Shown in pieces: positions 42,657 to 51,909 of a stretch of 64,000 bases of DNA (its first letter is position 1; each line of letters begins with the position of its first letter). A program made the position numbers and the translations under genes. The stretch comes from Lysobacterales bacterium. GTDB taxonomy: Bacteria; Pseudomonadota; Gammaproteobacteria; Xanthomonadales; SZUA-38. The notes under the pieces are model-generated. The model saw only the letters and a list, made by a program, of their open reading frames with translations. It was not told the origin of the DNA and ran no database searches. Where the stretch lies: contig JANQOZ010000004.1 in NCBI GenBank assembly GCA_028285525.1, positions 122,215 to 186,214 of the forward strand, in the 5' to 3' direction.

Positions 42657-44945
42657 TTAAAACAGTCGGTACGTAAACTCTGCGCCGTAGAAGCGAGGCG
42701 GGCCGGCGATAAAGGTCGGTGTACCGAATACCCCTCCGGTGTTGCCGGCGTCAATCACGTAAGACTGGTCAAAGACGTTGTCCACGTAGGCGGTGATGCC
42801 CCAACGTTGATCGGCGCTGGCATAGTTCAGGCGCAGGTTGTACAGCGGTACATCTTTTTGGGCGATATCCAGGCCGGCAACGGGCTGGTTGGCGTCCTCG
42901 AAAAAGACGTCGCTGCGGTAGGTCCAGAGCAGGGTGGCCTGCAGGCGGCCGGCCTGCTCCAGTTCGTAGGTGTAGGTGGTTCCGGCTGACGCGCTCCATT
43001 CCGGCTGCAGGCGAAAACGGTTGCCGGCGAAGATCTGTGGATTGCCGTTGCTGTCCCGGTCGTCAAACTCGGCGTTGAGATAGGCCAGGTTGGCGAAGTA
43101 GCTGAAGTCGCCGACCTCCCCGGAGAGCTCGCCTTCGAAGCCGTAGTTGGTGGCGGAGCCGGCGTTTACCGGCGTCGTGTCTCCGGAGCTTGGATCGATA
43201 ATGCTGGTCTGGAAGTCTTCATATTCCTGATAGAAGACGCTCGCGCCATAGACGATGCCGCCGCCCGTTCGGCCCTTGATGCCGAGGTCGAAGCTGTTAA
43301 CCGTCTCTTCCGGCAGGACGGTGACAATCGGCGTTGGATTGGCCGCACCGCCAAAGCCAACCACGTCAACGACGTCGGTGCGGCGTCCGCGAGCGATGCT
43401 CGCGAACAGCAGGGTGTTGTCATTCAGCGCGTAGTCCACGAGCAGACGAGGGGTGAAGGCGTCGAAATCGAGCTCGTCTGAGTTCACCCGCACGCCGCCG
43501 GTGTCACCAAACGGCAGCAGCGGGGCCAGGCCGCCGGTCAGGGCAGCCGGCGTGCCGGTGGCCGAGAACCCGCTGACCCGCGTGTCGTCGATAAAGCGGA
43601 TACCCGCGGTCAGGTTCAGCCGATCCGAAACCGCCCAGGTGCCGTCTGCGTACACGGACCAGGTGTCGTTTTCGCCGAAGTTGGCGAAGGTGTCGTTGTA
43701 GATTACCGGCACCGGGAAGATCGAGTTGGTTGACCCGTCCGGGTTGACGCAGGGGATGCCCGGCGCGAGGCCGCTACACACCGCAAAAACGCCTTCGTCG
43801 GTGCTGAAGGGCACGGTTTGGCTGCCGTCTTCATGAAAGAAGCTGATGCCGGCAAATGCAGTGAAGGGGCCGCCGTTGTCGTAGTTGAAGCGAAACTCCT
43901 GACTGTACTGTTCACTGCGGGCGTCCTCGGCAAATTCCAGCCAGTAGGCGGGCGTGCCGTCCGCGTCGAAGACCTCGAGCGAGTCGAACTCCCGACGGTT
44001 TGTCAGCGACGTCAGGTCCCACGCGTCGTTGATCTGATAATTCACTTCCAGCGTCACGCTCCAGACGTCTCGATCGATACCCAGCGGACCGCCGAGGAAA
44101 TCGTTGGACTGGCTGGCGAAAGGTCCGAGGTCGGCGAACGTGGTCGGATCGGTGGAACCGCCTGCCGGCGCGATCGTGCCGCTCTTGAAGGACGTTCCCG
44201 GCGGAGAGTCTTCCTGGTAATTCACAATCAGGTCGATATTCAGCCTGTCGCTGGGGGCGAAATTCAGAAAGCCGCGAAGGGCAAGCGTGTCCGTACCGTT
44301 CAGGTCAGGGCCGCCGTTCAGATTGCGGATAAAGCCATCGCGCTCTTTGTAGATCCAGGAGAAACGGCCTGTGACCGTTTCGGAGAGCGGGCCGGAGACG
44401 TAGCCGCGGAATTTGGTTTCTCCAACGTTGCCTGCCCCAAGCCCGAACTCAGCCTCCAGCTCATCGGTCGGGCGCGCCGACACCAGACTGATCGCGCCGA
44501 TCGCCGCACCGGACCCAAACAACGTCGCCTGTGGCCCTTTCAGCACCTCGACACGCGCCAAGTCATGCAGTTCGACGATCGAGCCCCGGGAGCGGCTGAT
44601 GTCGATGCCGTCCTGATAGATGGATACCCGCGGCGCAATCTGCGCTGAACCGCTGTCGGAGGTAATGCCCCGGATCACAAAGCCGGGATTGTTGACGCTC
44701 TGTTCCTGCACCACGAGCCCGGGTACGTAGCTCGAGAGCTGGTCGAACTCTTCGATCCCCGTTTGGTCGAGGAAGCTGCCGCCGTAAGCCGTGATGGTGA
44801 TCGGCACGTCGAGCTCGCTTTGTTCGCGCTTCTGTGCGGTAACCACCAGCACCTCCAGCAGGTCTTCGGATTCTGTTTCCTGGGCCGGCGTGGTGCCTTG
44901 TGCAACCAGCAGGATCGCGCCTGTAACGGGCATCAGCGTCTTCAT
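42657..44945 (-). CDS. TonB-dependent receptor (copy 1), linked to PhoD-like phosphatase
   Basis: A 762-residue outer-membrane receptor. A GGAAGG site precedes the ATG and a signal peptide ends near TTPAQ. A TonB-box-like LLEVLVVTAQKREQ segment leads into the plug (LDVPITITAY, YVPGLVVQEQ, FVIRGIT, DLARVEVLKGPQATLFGSGAAIGAI). The barrel ends with an aromatic residue (FTYRLF), as needed for BamA insertion. It resembles the large alphaproteobacterial/gammaproteobacterial set of receptors for organic molecules rather than classic siderophore receptors. Being 10 bp upstream of a PhoD gene suggests it imports a phosphorylated organic compound or a product of that enzyme. Confidence 0.95.
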   Translation of the reverse strand: MKTLMPVTGAILLVAQGTTPAQETESEDLLEVLVVTAQKREQSELDVPITITAYGGSFLDQTGIEEFDQLSSYVPGLVVQEQSVNNPGFVIRGITSDSGSAQIAPRVSIYQDGIDISRSRGSIVELHDLARVEVLKGPQATLFGSGAAIGAISLVSARPTDELEAEFGLGAGNVGETKFRGYVSGPLSETVTGRFSWIYKERDGFIRNLNGGPDLNGTDTLALRGFLNFAPSDRLNIDLIVNYQEDSPPGTSFKSGTIAPAGGSTDPTTFADLGPFASQSNDFLGGPLGIDRDVWSVTLEVNYQINDAWDLTSLTNRREFDSLEVFDADGTPAYWLEFAEDARSEQYSQEFRFNYDNGGPFTAFAGISFFHEDGSQTVPFSTDEGVFAVCSGLAPGIPCVNPDGSTNSIFPVPVIYNDTFANFGENDTWSVYADGTWAVSDRLNLTAGIRFIDDTRVSGFSATGTPAALTGGLAPLLPFGDTGGVRVNSDELDFDAFTPRLLVDYALNDNTLLFASIARGRRTDVVDVVGFGGAANPTPIVTVLPEETVNSFDLGIKGRTGGGIVYGASVFYQEYEDFQTSIIDPSSGDTTPVNAGSATNYGFEGELSGEVGDFSYFANLAYLNAEFDDRDSNGNPQIFAGNRFRLQPEWSASAGTTYTYELEQAGRLQATLLWTYRSDVFFEDANQPVAGLDIAQKDVPLYNLRLNYASADQRWGITAYVDNVFDQSYVIDAGNTGGVFGTPTFIAGPPRFYGAEFTYRLF

Positions 44946-45130
44946 GAGGTCAGCCTTCCAACAGCAGAGAAAAGACGCTGCAGACTAAGGCGCTTGGACG
45001 ACAGCGAGATGGCGGGCTGATGAAAGATTTGTTGCAGCCCGACCCGGGTCCCGCTGCCATGCAGCGGCGTTTGCGCCTAAAATGGAGCGTTGCCCGGTTG
45101 GTCGTCAGGCGGGCTCCATCGAGAAACCTT

Positions 45131-46210
45131 ATGAACCTGCATCGTCTGGCTGTCCTGTCGGCCCTGAGCTTCTGTCTTGTCGGCGGTGCGCGTGCGCAAA
45201 TCCCGGTCGAGGTTTCCAGCGTTGAAAGCCGCAGCATCGTCCGCCAGCTCAACGTCAACGGCACGGTGACTTCGCCCCGCACGGCGGTGCTCTCAACCGC
45301 GGTGGCCGGCCTGGTGGCGCAGCTTGATCTGGACGAGGGCGACCGCGTGGCGCAGGGTGATCCGCTGCTGATGCTGGATCCCGAGCTTGCGCAGCTGGCG
45401 CTGGATCGCACGCTGGCCCAGGTGAGGCAGCGCGAGGCAGAGCTGGCGGACGCCGAGCGCCGCCTTTCTCAGGCGCGCGAGGTGGGTGCCGAACGCGGTA
45501 TCGCCCGCAGCGAGATCGAGTCGCTAGAAGCAGAGGTAGTGGCGGATGAGGCGACCCTGGCCGCTGCCCGGGTTGCCGCCAGCGAACAGCGCGCGCTGCT
45601 CAAGCGCCACACGCTGGCAGCTCCGTTCGGCGGCGTTGTCAGCCGGCGGCTCGCTGAGCTGGGAGAATGGGTGAACCCGGGTGACGGGCTCCTGGAGCTG
45701 GTAGCGACCGACGGCCTGCGCTTCGACTTTCAGGTTGGACAGGATTTTTATGCGGCTCTGAGCGCCGGGGCGGCTATCGAGATTACCGTCGATGCGTTAC
45801 CGGATCAGCGTATGACAGGCACCGTATCGACGATCGTTCCGGTCAAGGACATCACTGCCAGGACCTTTCTGGTCCGGGTGCTCGCCGATTCGCTGCAGTC
45901 TGACCAGCCGCTCCGCCTTACGCCGGGTATGTCGGCCCGCGGCCGGCTGGCGATCAGCACAGGCCGGCAGGGTCTGGCCGTATCCCGGGATGCGATTCTG
46001 CGCTTTCCCGACGGTCGGGTCACCGTGTGGGTGCTCGAGCGCGGCGGCGAGGACAACACCGTCAGAGAGCAGCTTATCGCTACCGGTCTGGAGTTCGACG
46101 GCATGGTGGAAATCACGGCCGGCTTGAGTGGCGATGAGCTCGTGGTCACCCGCGGCAACGAAACGTTGCTGGATGGTCAGAAGGTCTCGATTGTGGCTGA
46201 GGGGTCTTAG
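45131..46210 (+). CDS. RND efflux periplasmic adaptor, second system
   Basis: A 359-residue adaptor from the ATG at 45131, which starts a signal peptide ending GGARAQ; the open frame to 45020 lacks signal features. The lipoyl halves are visible (STAVAGLVAQLDLDEGDRVAQGDPLL and LAAPFGGVVSRRLAELGEWVNPGDGLLEL), separated by a coiled-coil hairpin rich in Q-R-E-A-E-L and S-E-I-E-S-L-E. It is unrelated in detail to the adaptor at 39567. It is 2 bp upstream of its RND transporter and divergent from the TonB receptor across about 185 bp. Confidence 0.93.
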   Translation: MNLHRLAVLSALSFCLVGGARAQIPVEVSSVESRSIVRQLNVNGTVTSPRTAVLSTAVAGLVAQLDLDEGDRVAQGDPLLMLDPELAQLALDRTLAQVRQREAELADAERRLSQAREVGAERGIARSEIESLEAEVVADEATLAAARVAASEQRALLKRHTLAAPFGGVVSRRLAELGEWVNPGDGLLELVATDGLRFDFQVGQDFYAALSAGAAIEITVDALPDQRMTGTVSTIVPVKDITARTFLVRVLADSLQSDQPLRLTPGMSARGRLAISTGRQGLAVSRDAILRFPDGRVTVWVLERGGEDNTVREQLIATGLEFDGMVEITAGLSGDELVVTRGNETLLDGQKVSIVAEGS

Positions 46211-46212
46211 CC

Positions 46213-49200
46213 GTGTTCGAAGCCCTTGTCCGCAACGGCATCCTGACAACGGTGGTGGCGCTGATCGTCTCGGTGCTGGGCGTACTGGCAGCGTTCCGGG
46301 TACCGGTGCAGATGATTCCAGACCTCGAGGTTCGCACCGTTTCGATTCAGACCGCCTGGCCGGGCGCAACACCTCAGGACGTGGAAAAGGAGATCCTGAT
46401 CGAGCAGGAGGAATATCTTCGCACCCTGCCGAATCTCCAGCGCCTGGAGTCGTCCGCCAGCAGCGGCAGCGCCGTCATCGAGCTGGACTTTCCCTTTGGC
46501 GTGGACCTCACCCAGACCTTGATCGAGGTGAACAACGCGCTCAATCAGGTGCCCTCATATCCTGAGAACGTGGACGAGCCGAGGGTCTTTGCCAACAGCT
46601 ACTCCGCCAACTCGTTTATGTATTTCGGCATCTCGCCGCTGCCGGGCAATCCGCGCAACGTCGACCTGAACATGATGCGCGATTTTGTGCTCGACAATGT
46701 ACGCACCCGCCTGTCGGGCGTGCCCGGCGTGTCCCAGGTGGACGTCCTGGGAGGCGCGGAGCGGCAAATCCATATCCGTCTGGACCCGGTTCGGCTGGCG
46801 GATCGGCAGCTCACGATCGCCGCCGTGCGCGACGCGATCAGGTCGCGCAACCGGGATGTCTCCGGCGGCGAGGTGGAAGGCGGCAAGCGTCGGTACCTGC
46901 TGCGCACGGTCGGTCGCTTCGACTCGGTCGCCTCGCTCGAAGACCTGATTCTGGCCCGCCAGGGCGACTCGCTGATCCGGCTGCGCGATGTCGCTGAGGT
47001 CAAGCTGGATCACTCCGAGGTGCAGTCGCTGGCGTTCTACAACGCGGACCCGATCCTGTTTACGTCGGTCAACCGGGAGGCGGGCTCCAACGTCATCGAT
47101 ATCAAGTACGCCATGCTCGATGCCGTCGATCGGGTCAACCGCGACCTGTTGGCACCCCGCGGGATGCGCATGAGCCTGATGGCAGAGGATGCCGGTTACG
47201 TTGAGGCATCGATTCGAAATGTCTGGCTGAACCTCGCGCTGGGTGCGCTGTTCGCCACGGCGGTGATGTGGCTGTTTCTGCGTTCGGGACGAGCCACCGC
47301 CGTCGGCGTCCTGGGAATTCCGCTCTGCACGATTGCGGCGTTTATTGGCCTGCTCGCTGCTGGCCGTACGATCAACGTCATCTCGCTCGCGGGTGTCGCT
47401 TTCGCCATCGGCATGACGCTGGACAACAGCATCGTCGTGATCGAGGCGATTGAGCTGAAGCGGCGGCAGGGCCTCGGCCGATTCCGCGCCGCGGTCGAAG
47501 GCGTGCAAAGCGTCTGGACCGCCGTGCTCGCCTCGACGATCACCACGATACTGGTTTTTCTACCGGTGCTGTTTATCAAAGAAGAAGCAGGGCAGCTTTA
47601 CTCCGATGTTGCTATTGCCATTGCCGCATCGATCCTGGCGTCCATGCTCGTTGCGATTGCCCTGGTGCCTGTCGCCAGCGCTCGGCTGTCTTTTGGGAGC
47701 GAAAATCGTCAGCATCCGGACAGCGCCCTGAAAAACCGATTGCTTCGGGTGATCGACAGTTTGATCGCAACACCCGTCAGACGCAGGGCGACCATCGGGC
47801 TCACCGTGGCCGCCAGCCTGGCGGTGATCATTCTGCTGACGCCGCCCGCCGAGTACCTGCCCGAAGGTGAAGAGCCCAAGGTCTTCGCCATCATGAGCCC
47901 GCCGCCGGGTTACAACCTGGAGACGATGGCCGCTATCGGCCATGAGCTTCAGGACTACCTCATGGAGTTTGTGGGTGACGATCCGAAACGCTTCGATCGA
48001 GGTGAGGCGGCGGTGCCGGCGATGGCCTATCTGAACGTCGGGGTAGCTGCTGACCGCGTGCGGGTCATCTCCGAACCCGTTCGGTCCGGGGACATCAACG
48101 CGCTGATGGAAGCGATCACGAAGCGCTATCGTCAGTATCCCGGCATGCGTGCTTTTGCCGCCCGGGGTTCGATCATTTCCAGCAACGACGGCGGTACCCG
48201 CAGCATCAACCTGGACGTCTCCGGTCCCAGCCTCGAAATCATCTACAGCGCGGCGCTGGCGGCGTCGCGCCGGGCTGAGGAGGTGCTGGGCAATCCGCGA
48301 ATTCAGTCCAGTCCGTCTTCGCTTGCGCTGTCCCAGCCGCTGCTGGAGGTTCAGCCGAACTGGAGCCGCGCGGCGGAGCTGGGTCTGGCCGCGAATGATC
48401 TTGGCTATACCGTGGCTGCACTGACCGACGGGGCGTTTGTCGACGAGTTTTTTGAGGCTGACAACAAGATCGACGTTTACCTCTACGGCCGAAGTGGAGG
48501 TGAGGTGGACGTCGACAGCCTCGCCGACCTGCCGATCTATACGCCGCAGGGCAGCGTCCTGCCGCTGTCCGCGCTGGCGAACATCCAGGAGACCGTCGAT
48601 ACCAACACCATCCGGCGAATCAACGGTCAGCGGACCGTGACCCTTAACGTAATTCCGCCGTCATCGGTGGCGCTGGAAGAGGGCGTCGAGATTGTGCGCC
48701 GCGACGTGGTCGGGTACCTGCGCGAGTCCGGCGGGCTGCCCGCAACCGTGAACATCGACATATCGGGCGCCAGCGATCAGCTGGACGCGACCAAGGCAGC
48801 GCTCGCCGCCAATCTGCCGGTTGCGCTGATCATCGTTTTTCTGCTGCTCGTGGCGATCTTCAAGCACTGGGGCTACCCGCTGCTGATTCTGACGACCATC
48901 CCGCTCGGGATTGCCGGCGGCATTGTCGGACTCGCGCTTCTGAACCTGGCGGGCGCAACGCTGAAGTCCATGGGATTTGCCGGCGTGCAGCAGCCATTCG
49001 ACATGATCTCCATGCTCGGGTTTCTGATCTTGATGGGTACGGTGGTGAACAATCCGATCCTGATCGTTGATCGGGCAATCACACAGATGCAAGACCACGG
49101 TGCTGATGCCCTTGAAGCGGTTCGCGAAGCCATCTCGGCCCGACTCAGGCCGATTGCCATGTCGACGCTGACCACGATCTGCGGCCTGTCTCCGCTCGTG

Positions 49201-49404
49201 TTTATCCCGGGCGCCGGGACCGAGCTCTATCGCGGCGTGGGCGTCATTGTGCTGGCTGGCATCCTGGGTGCGGCCGTTGTCTCTCTCACCATGCTGCCGG
49301 CGCTCACCATTTCCGTGCTGAGCTGGCGGAGGGGTGAGCCGCAGCGCGATTTTGAGCCGCCCGTTCTTGAGGGCGGCCTGCCCCAGGGTGGCGGCACCCC
49401 CTGA
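46213..49404 (+). CDS. RND efflux transporter, second system (AcrB/MMPL-type permease)
   Basis: A 1063-residue RND transporter starting with GTG two bases after the adaptor stop. The N-terminus (FEALVRNGILTTVVALIVSVLG) and both periplasmic loops are full length. TM4 reads FAIGMTLDNSIVVIEAIELKRR, so the canonical Asp-Asp proton-relay pair of AcrB is Asp-Asn here, as in several less-studied RND subgroups. The second half has LGFLILMGTVVNNPILIVDRAI. It is a distinct subgroup from the pump at 36481-39570, and the substrate is unknown. No outer-membrane factor is encoded beside it. Confidence 0.95.
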   Translation: MFEALVRNGILTTVVALIVSVLGVLAAFRVPVQMIPDLEVRTVSIQTAWPGATPQDVEKEILIEQEEYLRTLPNLQRLESSASSGSAVIELDFPFGVDLTQTLIEVNNALNQVPSYPENVDEPRVFANSYSANSFMYFGISPLPGNPRNVDLNMMRDFVLDNVRTRLSGVPGVSQVDVLGGAERQIHIRLDPVRLADRQLTIAAVRDAIRSRNRDVSGGEVEGGKRRYLLRTVGRFDSVASLEDLILARQGDSLIRLRDVAEVKLDHSEVQSLAFYNADPILFTSVNREAGSNVIDIKYAMLDAVDRVNRDLLAPRGMRMSLMAEDAGYVEASIRNVWLNLALGALFATAVMWLFLRSGRATAVGVLGIPLCTIAAFIGLLAAGRTINVISLAGVAFAIGMTLDNSIVVIEAIELKRRQGLGRFRAAVEGVQSVWTAVLASTITTILVFLPVLFIKEEAGQLYSDVAIAIAASILASMLVAIALVPVASARLSFGSENRQHPDSALKNRLLRVIDSLIATPVRRRATIGLTVAASLAVIILLTPPAEYLPEGEEPKVFAIMSPPPGYNLETMAAIGHELQDYLMEFVGDDPKRFDRGEAAVPAMAYLNVGVAADRVRVISEPVRSGDINALMEAITKRYRQYPGMRAFAARGSIISSNDGGTRSINLDVSGPSLEIIYSAALAASRRAEEVLGNPRIQSSPSSLALSQPLLEVQPNWSRAAELGLAANDLGYTVAALTDGAFVDEFFEADNKIDVYLYGRSGGEVDVDSLADLPIYTPQGSVLPLSALANIQETVDTNTIRRINGQRTVTLNVIPPSSVALEEGVEIVRRDVVGYLRESGGLPATVNIDISGASDQLDATKAALAANLPVALIIVFLLLVAIFKHWGYPLLILTTIPLGIAGGIVGLALLNLAGATLKSMGFAGVQQPFDMISMLGFLILMGTVVNNPILIVDRAITQMQDHGADALEAVREAISARLRPIAMSTLTTICGLSPLVFIPGAGTELYRGVGVIVLAGILGAAVVSLTMLPALTISVLSWRRGEPQRDFEPPVLEGGLPQGGGTP

Positions 49405-49486
49405 GCGGCGGCGTCTTGGACGCTGACCTCCCCCGGTCCACTAGTCCCAAGTAAACTGTGCGGGTCCGCTTACCTCCGGAGGCCCT

Positions 49487-50731
49487 ATGCTTCTGTTCAT
49501 CACCGCGGTCAGCGTTGTGCTGGTCGCCTCGTTTTTGTGTTCGATTTTCGAATCGGTACTGCTGTCGGTCACCCGGCCGCAGGTTGAGGTGCTGGCCCGA
49601 AGCGGTCGGCGGGCAGGCACGTTGCTGGCGGACTTCAAGGCCAATATGGACGTGCCGATTGCGGCGATCCTGATTCTCAATACGGCGGCCCACACGGTTG
49701 GCGCGGCGGTTGCCGGCGCCAGCTACAGCAACGTCTTCGATGCCAGCACGCTGTGGCTGTTTTCGATCCTGTTCACCCTGGCGGTGCTGCTGTTCACCGA
49801 GATCATCCCGAAGACGCTCGGCGTGAGCTACGCGCAGACGTTAGCCACCCCGGTGGCTTACGGCATTCACTGGCTGACCATCGTGCTGCGTCCGCTGGTA
49901 TACCTGAGTGAGCGCATTTCCCGCTCGCTGCGCCGGAGCGAGGGGACGCCGGTGACCTCACCGGAAGAAATTCGGCTGCTGGCGTTTCTCGGGATGAGCG
50001 AGGGCGCGGTCGGTCCACGGACGGCCGGCATGATTGTCGGCGCAACCCAGCTGCAACAGCTGCAGGCTCACGACGTGATGCTGCCAAGAACCGAGATCCA
50101 GTATCTTTCGGGGACCATGACCCGCGAGGAGGCGATCACGCTGGCGCGGGAAACGGGCCACAGCCGCTTTCCGTTTTCGCCCAGCGGCAAGCTGCAGGAC
50201 ATCAGCAGCGTCATCTTTGTCAAAGAGCTTCAGTACTGGCTCCTGGCCAACGACGACGACCGCGTGGACTGGGATCAGCTCAAGCACGAGACGCTGATCG
50301 TGCCCGAAACGCTGCCGCTGCCGAAGCTGCTCAAGACGTTTCAAAGCAGCCATCGCCACCTGGCGATGGTGGTCGATGAATACGGCGATATTCAGGGTCT
50401 GGCGACGCTGGAAGACGTGCTGGAAGAAATTGTCGGCGACATTCGAGACGAGAGCGATCGCCCGACCAAAGATCTGCTGGAGAACGCTGACGGGTCGCTT
50501 ACCACCCGCGGCACGGTAGATCTACGCACCATTTCGCTGGCGCTGAACATCCCGTGGGAGCCAGAGGATGACGTCACGACGATCAGCGGGCTCGTCACCG
50601 AAACGCTGGAGCGAATACCCAAGATCGGCGAGACCATTAAGTGGCAGGGCTACGACGTTCACGTCATCCGCGCTGACCGCAAGCGGGCTACCGTCCTGAG
50701 AATCCAGCGCTCGTCCGAGGAGAATGCTTAA
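49487..50731 (+). CDS. CNNM (DUF21)/CBS-pair/CorC-type membrane protein
   Basis: A 414-residue inner-membrane protein with GGAGG before the ATG. Residues about 1-165 form the DUF21/CNNM membrane domain (FLCSIFESVLLSVTRPQVE, FTEIIPKTLGVSYA). A CBS pair follows (VMLPRTEIQYLSG...GHSRFPF and IVPETLPLPKLLKTFQ...VVDEYGDIQGLATLEDVLEEIVGDI). The C-terminal CorC_HlyC domain reads TRGTVDLRTISLAL. Homologues are implicated in Mg2+/Co2+ export or envelope magnesium balance, and the older hemolysin label is not reliable. The gene stands alone downstream of the RND operon and converges on the exported unknown protein. Confidence 0.93.
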   Translation: MLLFITAVSVVLVASFLCSIFESVLLSVTRPQVEVLARSGRRAGTLLADFKANMDVPIAAILILNTAAHTVGAAVAGASYSNVFDASTLWLFSILFTLAVLLFTEIIPKTLGVSYAQTLATPVAYGIHWLTIVLRPLVYLSERISRSLRRSEGTPVTSPEEIRLLAFLGMSEGAVGPRTAGMIVGATQLQQLQAHDVMLPRTEIQYLSGTMTREEAITLARETGHSRFPFSPSGKLQDISSVIFVKELQYWLLANDDDRVDWDQLKHETLIVPETLPLPKLLKTFQSSHRHLAMVVDEYGDIQGLATLEDVLEEIVGDIRDESDRPTKDLLENADGSLTTRGTVDLRTISLALNIPWEPEDDVTTISGLVTETLERIPKIGETIKWQGYDVHVIRADRKRATVLRIQRSSEENA

Positions 50732-50748
50732 GCGCCGGAGTCTTTGCT

Positions 50749-51816
50749 TCAGTCCGCCCCAGCGGATTTTAGTGCGTGTTCCTGCAGCACCTGCAAGGTT
50801 GCTTCGAGCAGTGAATACGACAGGCGGCTGCTCGTTCGACTGAGCTGGGCGAATGCCCGCTGAGCCTGGGTGGTCCGCAGAAATTCGATGTAGCTGTCCA
50901 GCGTGGCGTCATCGACCTCGCCGAACACGTGAGGCATTACCGTCCGGGCGAGTACTGGCTCGAAGGCCCGGCGGCTGTAGCTGATGCCTTCTGACCACAT
51001 CTTTGCCATTTCCCGAGTGGTCATTCCATAGTCGTCGACAACGCGCGGCAGCTGGATAAAAAAGGCCTGGGCGCTGTAGAGAAACTGCCCCCAGCTCGCG
51101 CTGGCGGCGATGGCGCTGTAGCGGGTCATCCTCGTCGGCTCGATCTCGAGCGGTTCGGGCTCCCCGGGCATGCGGCCGTCCCACCCCTGGACCGCTTCGC
51201 TGATCTTGCGGCCGGTGGGGGTGTCCAGCCATGACCTGACCGCCTCCAGGTCCTCGAGTTTGGCCTGCGCGCCGCCATAGACCGAGAGGTTGTCCGGCCC
51301 GAGCCGCTCCTGAACCGCTGCCCGCCAAACGTCTGCGCGCGGCGAAGAGGTGCTTTCCAATACGTCAAGCGCCGCCGCCTGAGCGGTGTTGCTCATCACC
51401 TTCATCACGCCGATGAGGCCCAACGCCCTGCCAATCTCCTGCGCGTGCTGGCTACGAAGTGTAAGCGTTTCGTCGGGTGCTGGCCGAGGGCTCACCGAAG
51501 TGATGAGCGCCGTCAGACGCGTGTCCTCCAGCGTCAGGGCTCTTAGCTGTCTCTTTTCTGCATCCGTAAAAGGCCGTGCTTCTGCTTTGGCCTTGGCGAA
51601 AACCGCTTGAGACTCTTTCCTGAGTGCTGATTGCTGCCGCTTAAGGTCGAGGACGGAAGGCGTTTCAGCCTCCGCCGAGTTGTGCCCACCCGCATTCTCG
51701 GGCTCTCCGGCGGTTTGCGCAGCGGCGCCGATGCTGAGCAGCAGGGTAAGCCAGGCAACGCCAAACACGCTGAGCAGCGGTCGTTTAGCTGGGGCTTGAG
51801 CAAACGGTCGAATCAT
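50749..51816 (-). CDS. exported protein of unknown function
   Basis: A 355-residue protein from the ATG at 51816; an in-frame TTG at 51852 is possible. A hydrophobic stretch (LLSVFGVAWLTLLLSIGAAAQ) is a signal peptide. The mature protein is helical, with a charged early segment (LKRQQSALRKESQAVFAKAKAEARPFTDAEKRQL), then a longer domain with WLDTPTGRKISEAVQGWDG and TLDSYIEFLRTTQAQRAFAQL. The latter motif is reminiscent of DUF2059-type periplasmic domains, but I do not claim membership. Its stop lies 17 bp from the convergent CNNM gene. Confidence 0.75.
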   Translation of the reverse strand: MIRPFAQAPAKRPLLSVFGVAWLTLLLSIGAAAQTAGEPENAGGHNSAEAETPSVLDLKRQQSALRKESQAVFAKAKAEARPFTDAEKRQLRALTLEDTRLTALITSVSPRPAPDETLTLRSQHAQEIGRALGLIGVMKVMSNTAQAAALDVLESTSSPRADVWRAAVQERLGPDNLSVYGGAQAKLEDLEAVRSWLDTPTGRKISEAVQGWDGRMPGEPEPLEIEPTRMTRYSAIAASASWGQFLYSAQAFFIQLPRVVDDYGMTTREMAKMWSEGISYSRRAFEPVLARTVMPHVFGEVDDATLDSYIEFLRTTQAQRAFAQLSRTSSRLSYSLLEATLQVLQEHALKSAGAD

Positions 51817-51870
51817 CGAGAGGTCAATCTGAGCAGTCCAATCAGGAGACAATCTATCGCGAGAGAAATA

Positions 51871-51892
51871 TCCCGCAACCCGCGTGGCGGGA
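51871..51892 (-). terminator. hairpin after the catabolic-island MFS gene
   Basis: TCCCGC (51871-51876) and GCGGGA (51887-51892) pair with a 10-nt loop, 18 bp beyond the MFS stop on the minus strand, followed there by TATTTCTC. A competing smaller hairpin (CCCGC-GTG-GCGGG) overlaps it. Probably the end of the long minus-strand transcription unit. Confidence 0.45.
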
Positions 51893-51909
51893 CGTCTCGA
51901 TTAGACGAC

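Noticed and set aside
42646..42754. Upstream extension of the PhoD-like gene into the TonB receptor gene
   Set aside because: The GTG at 42646 has a ribosome site and starts directly at a Tat signal; the extension would overlap the receptor C-terminus.
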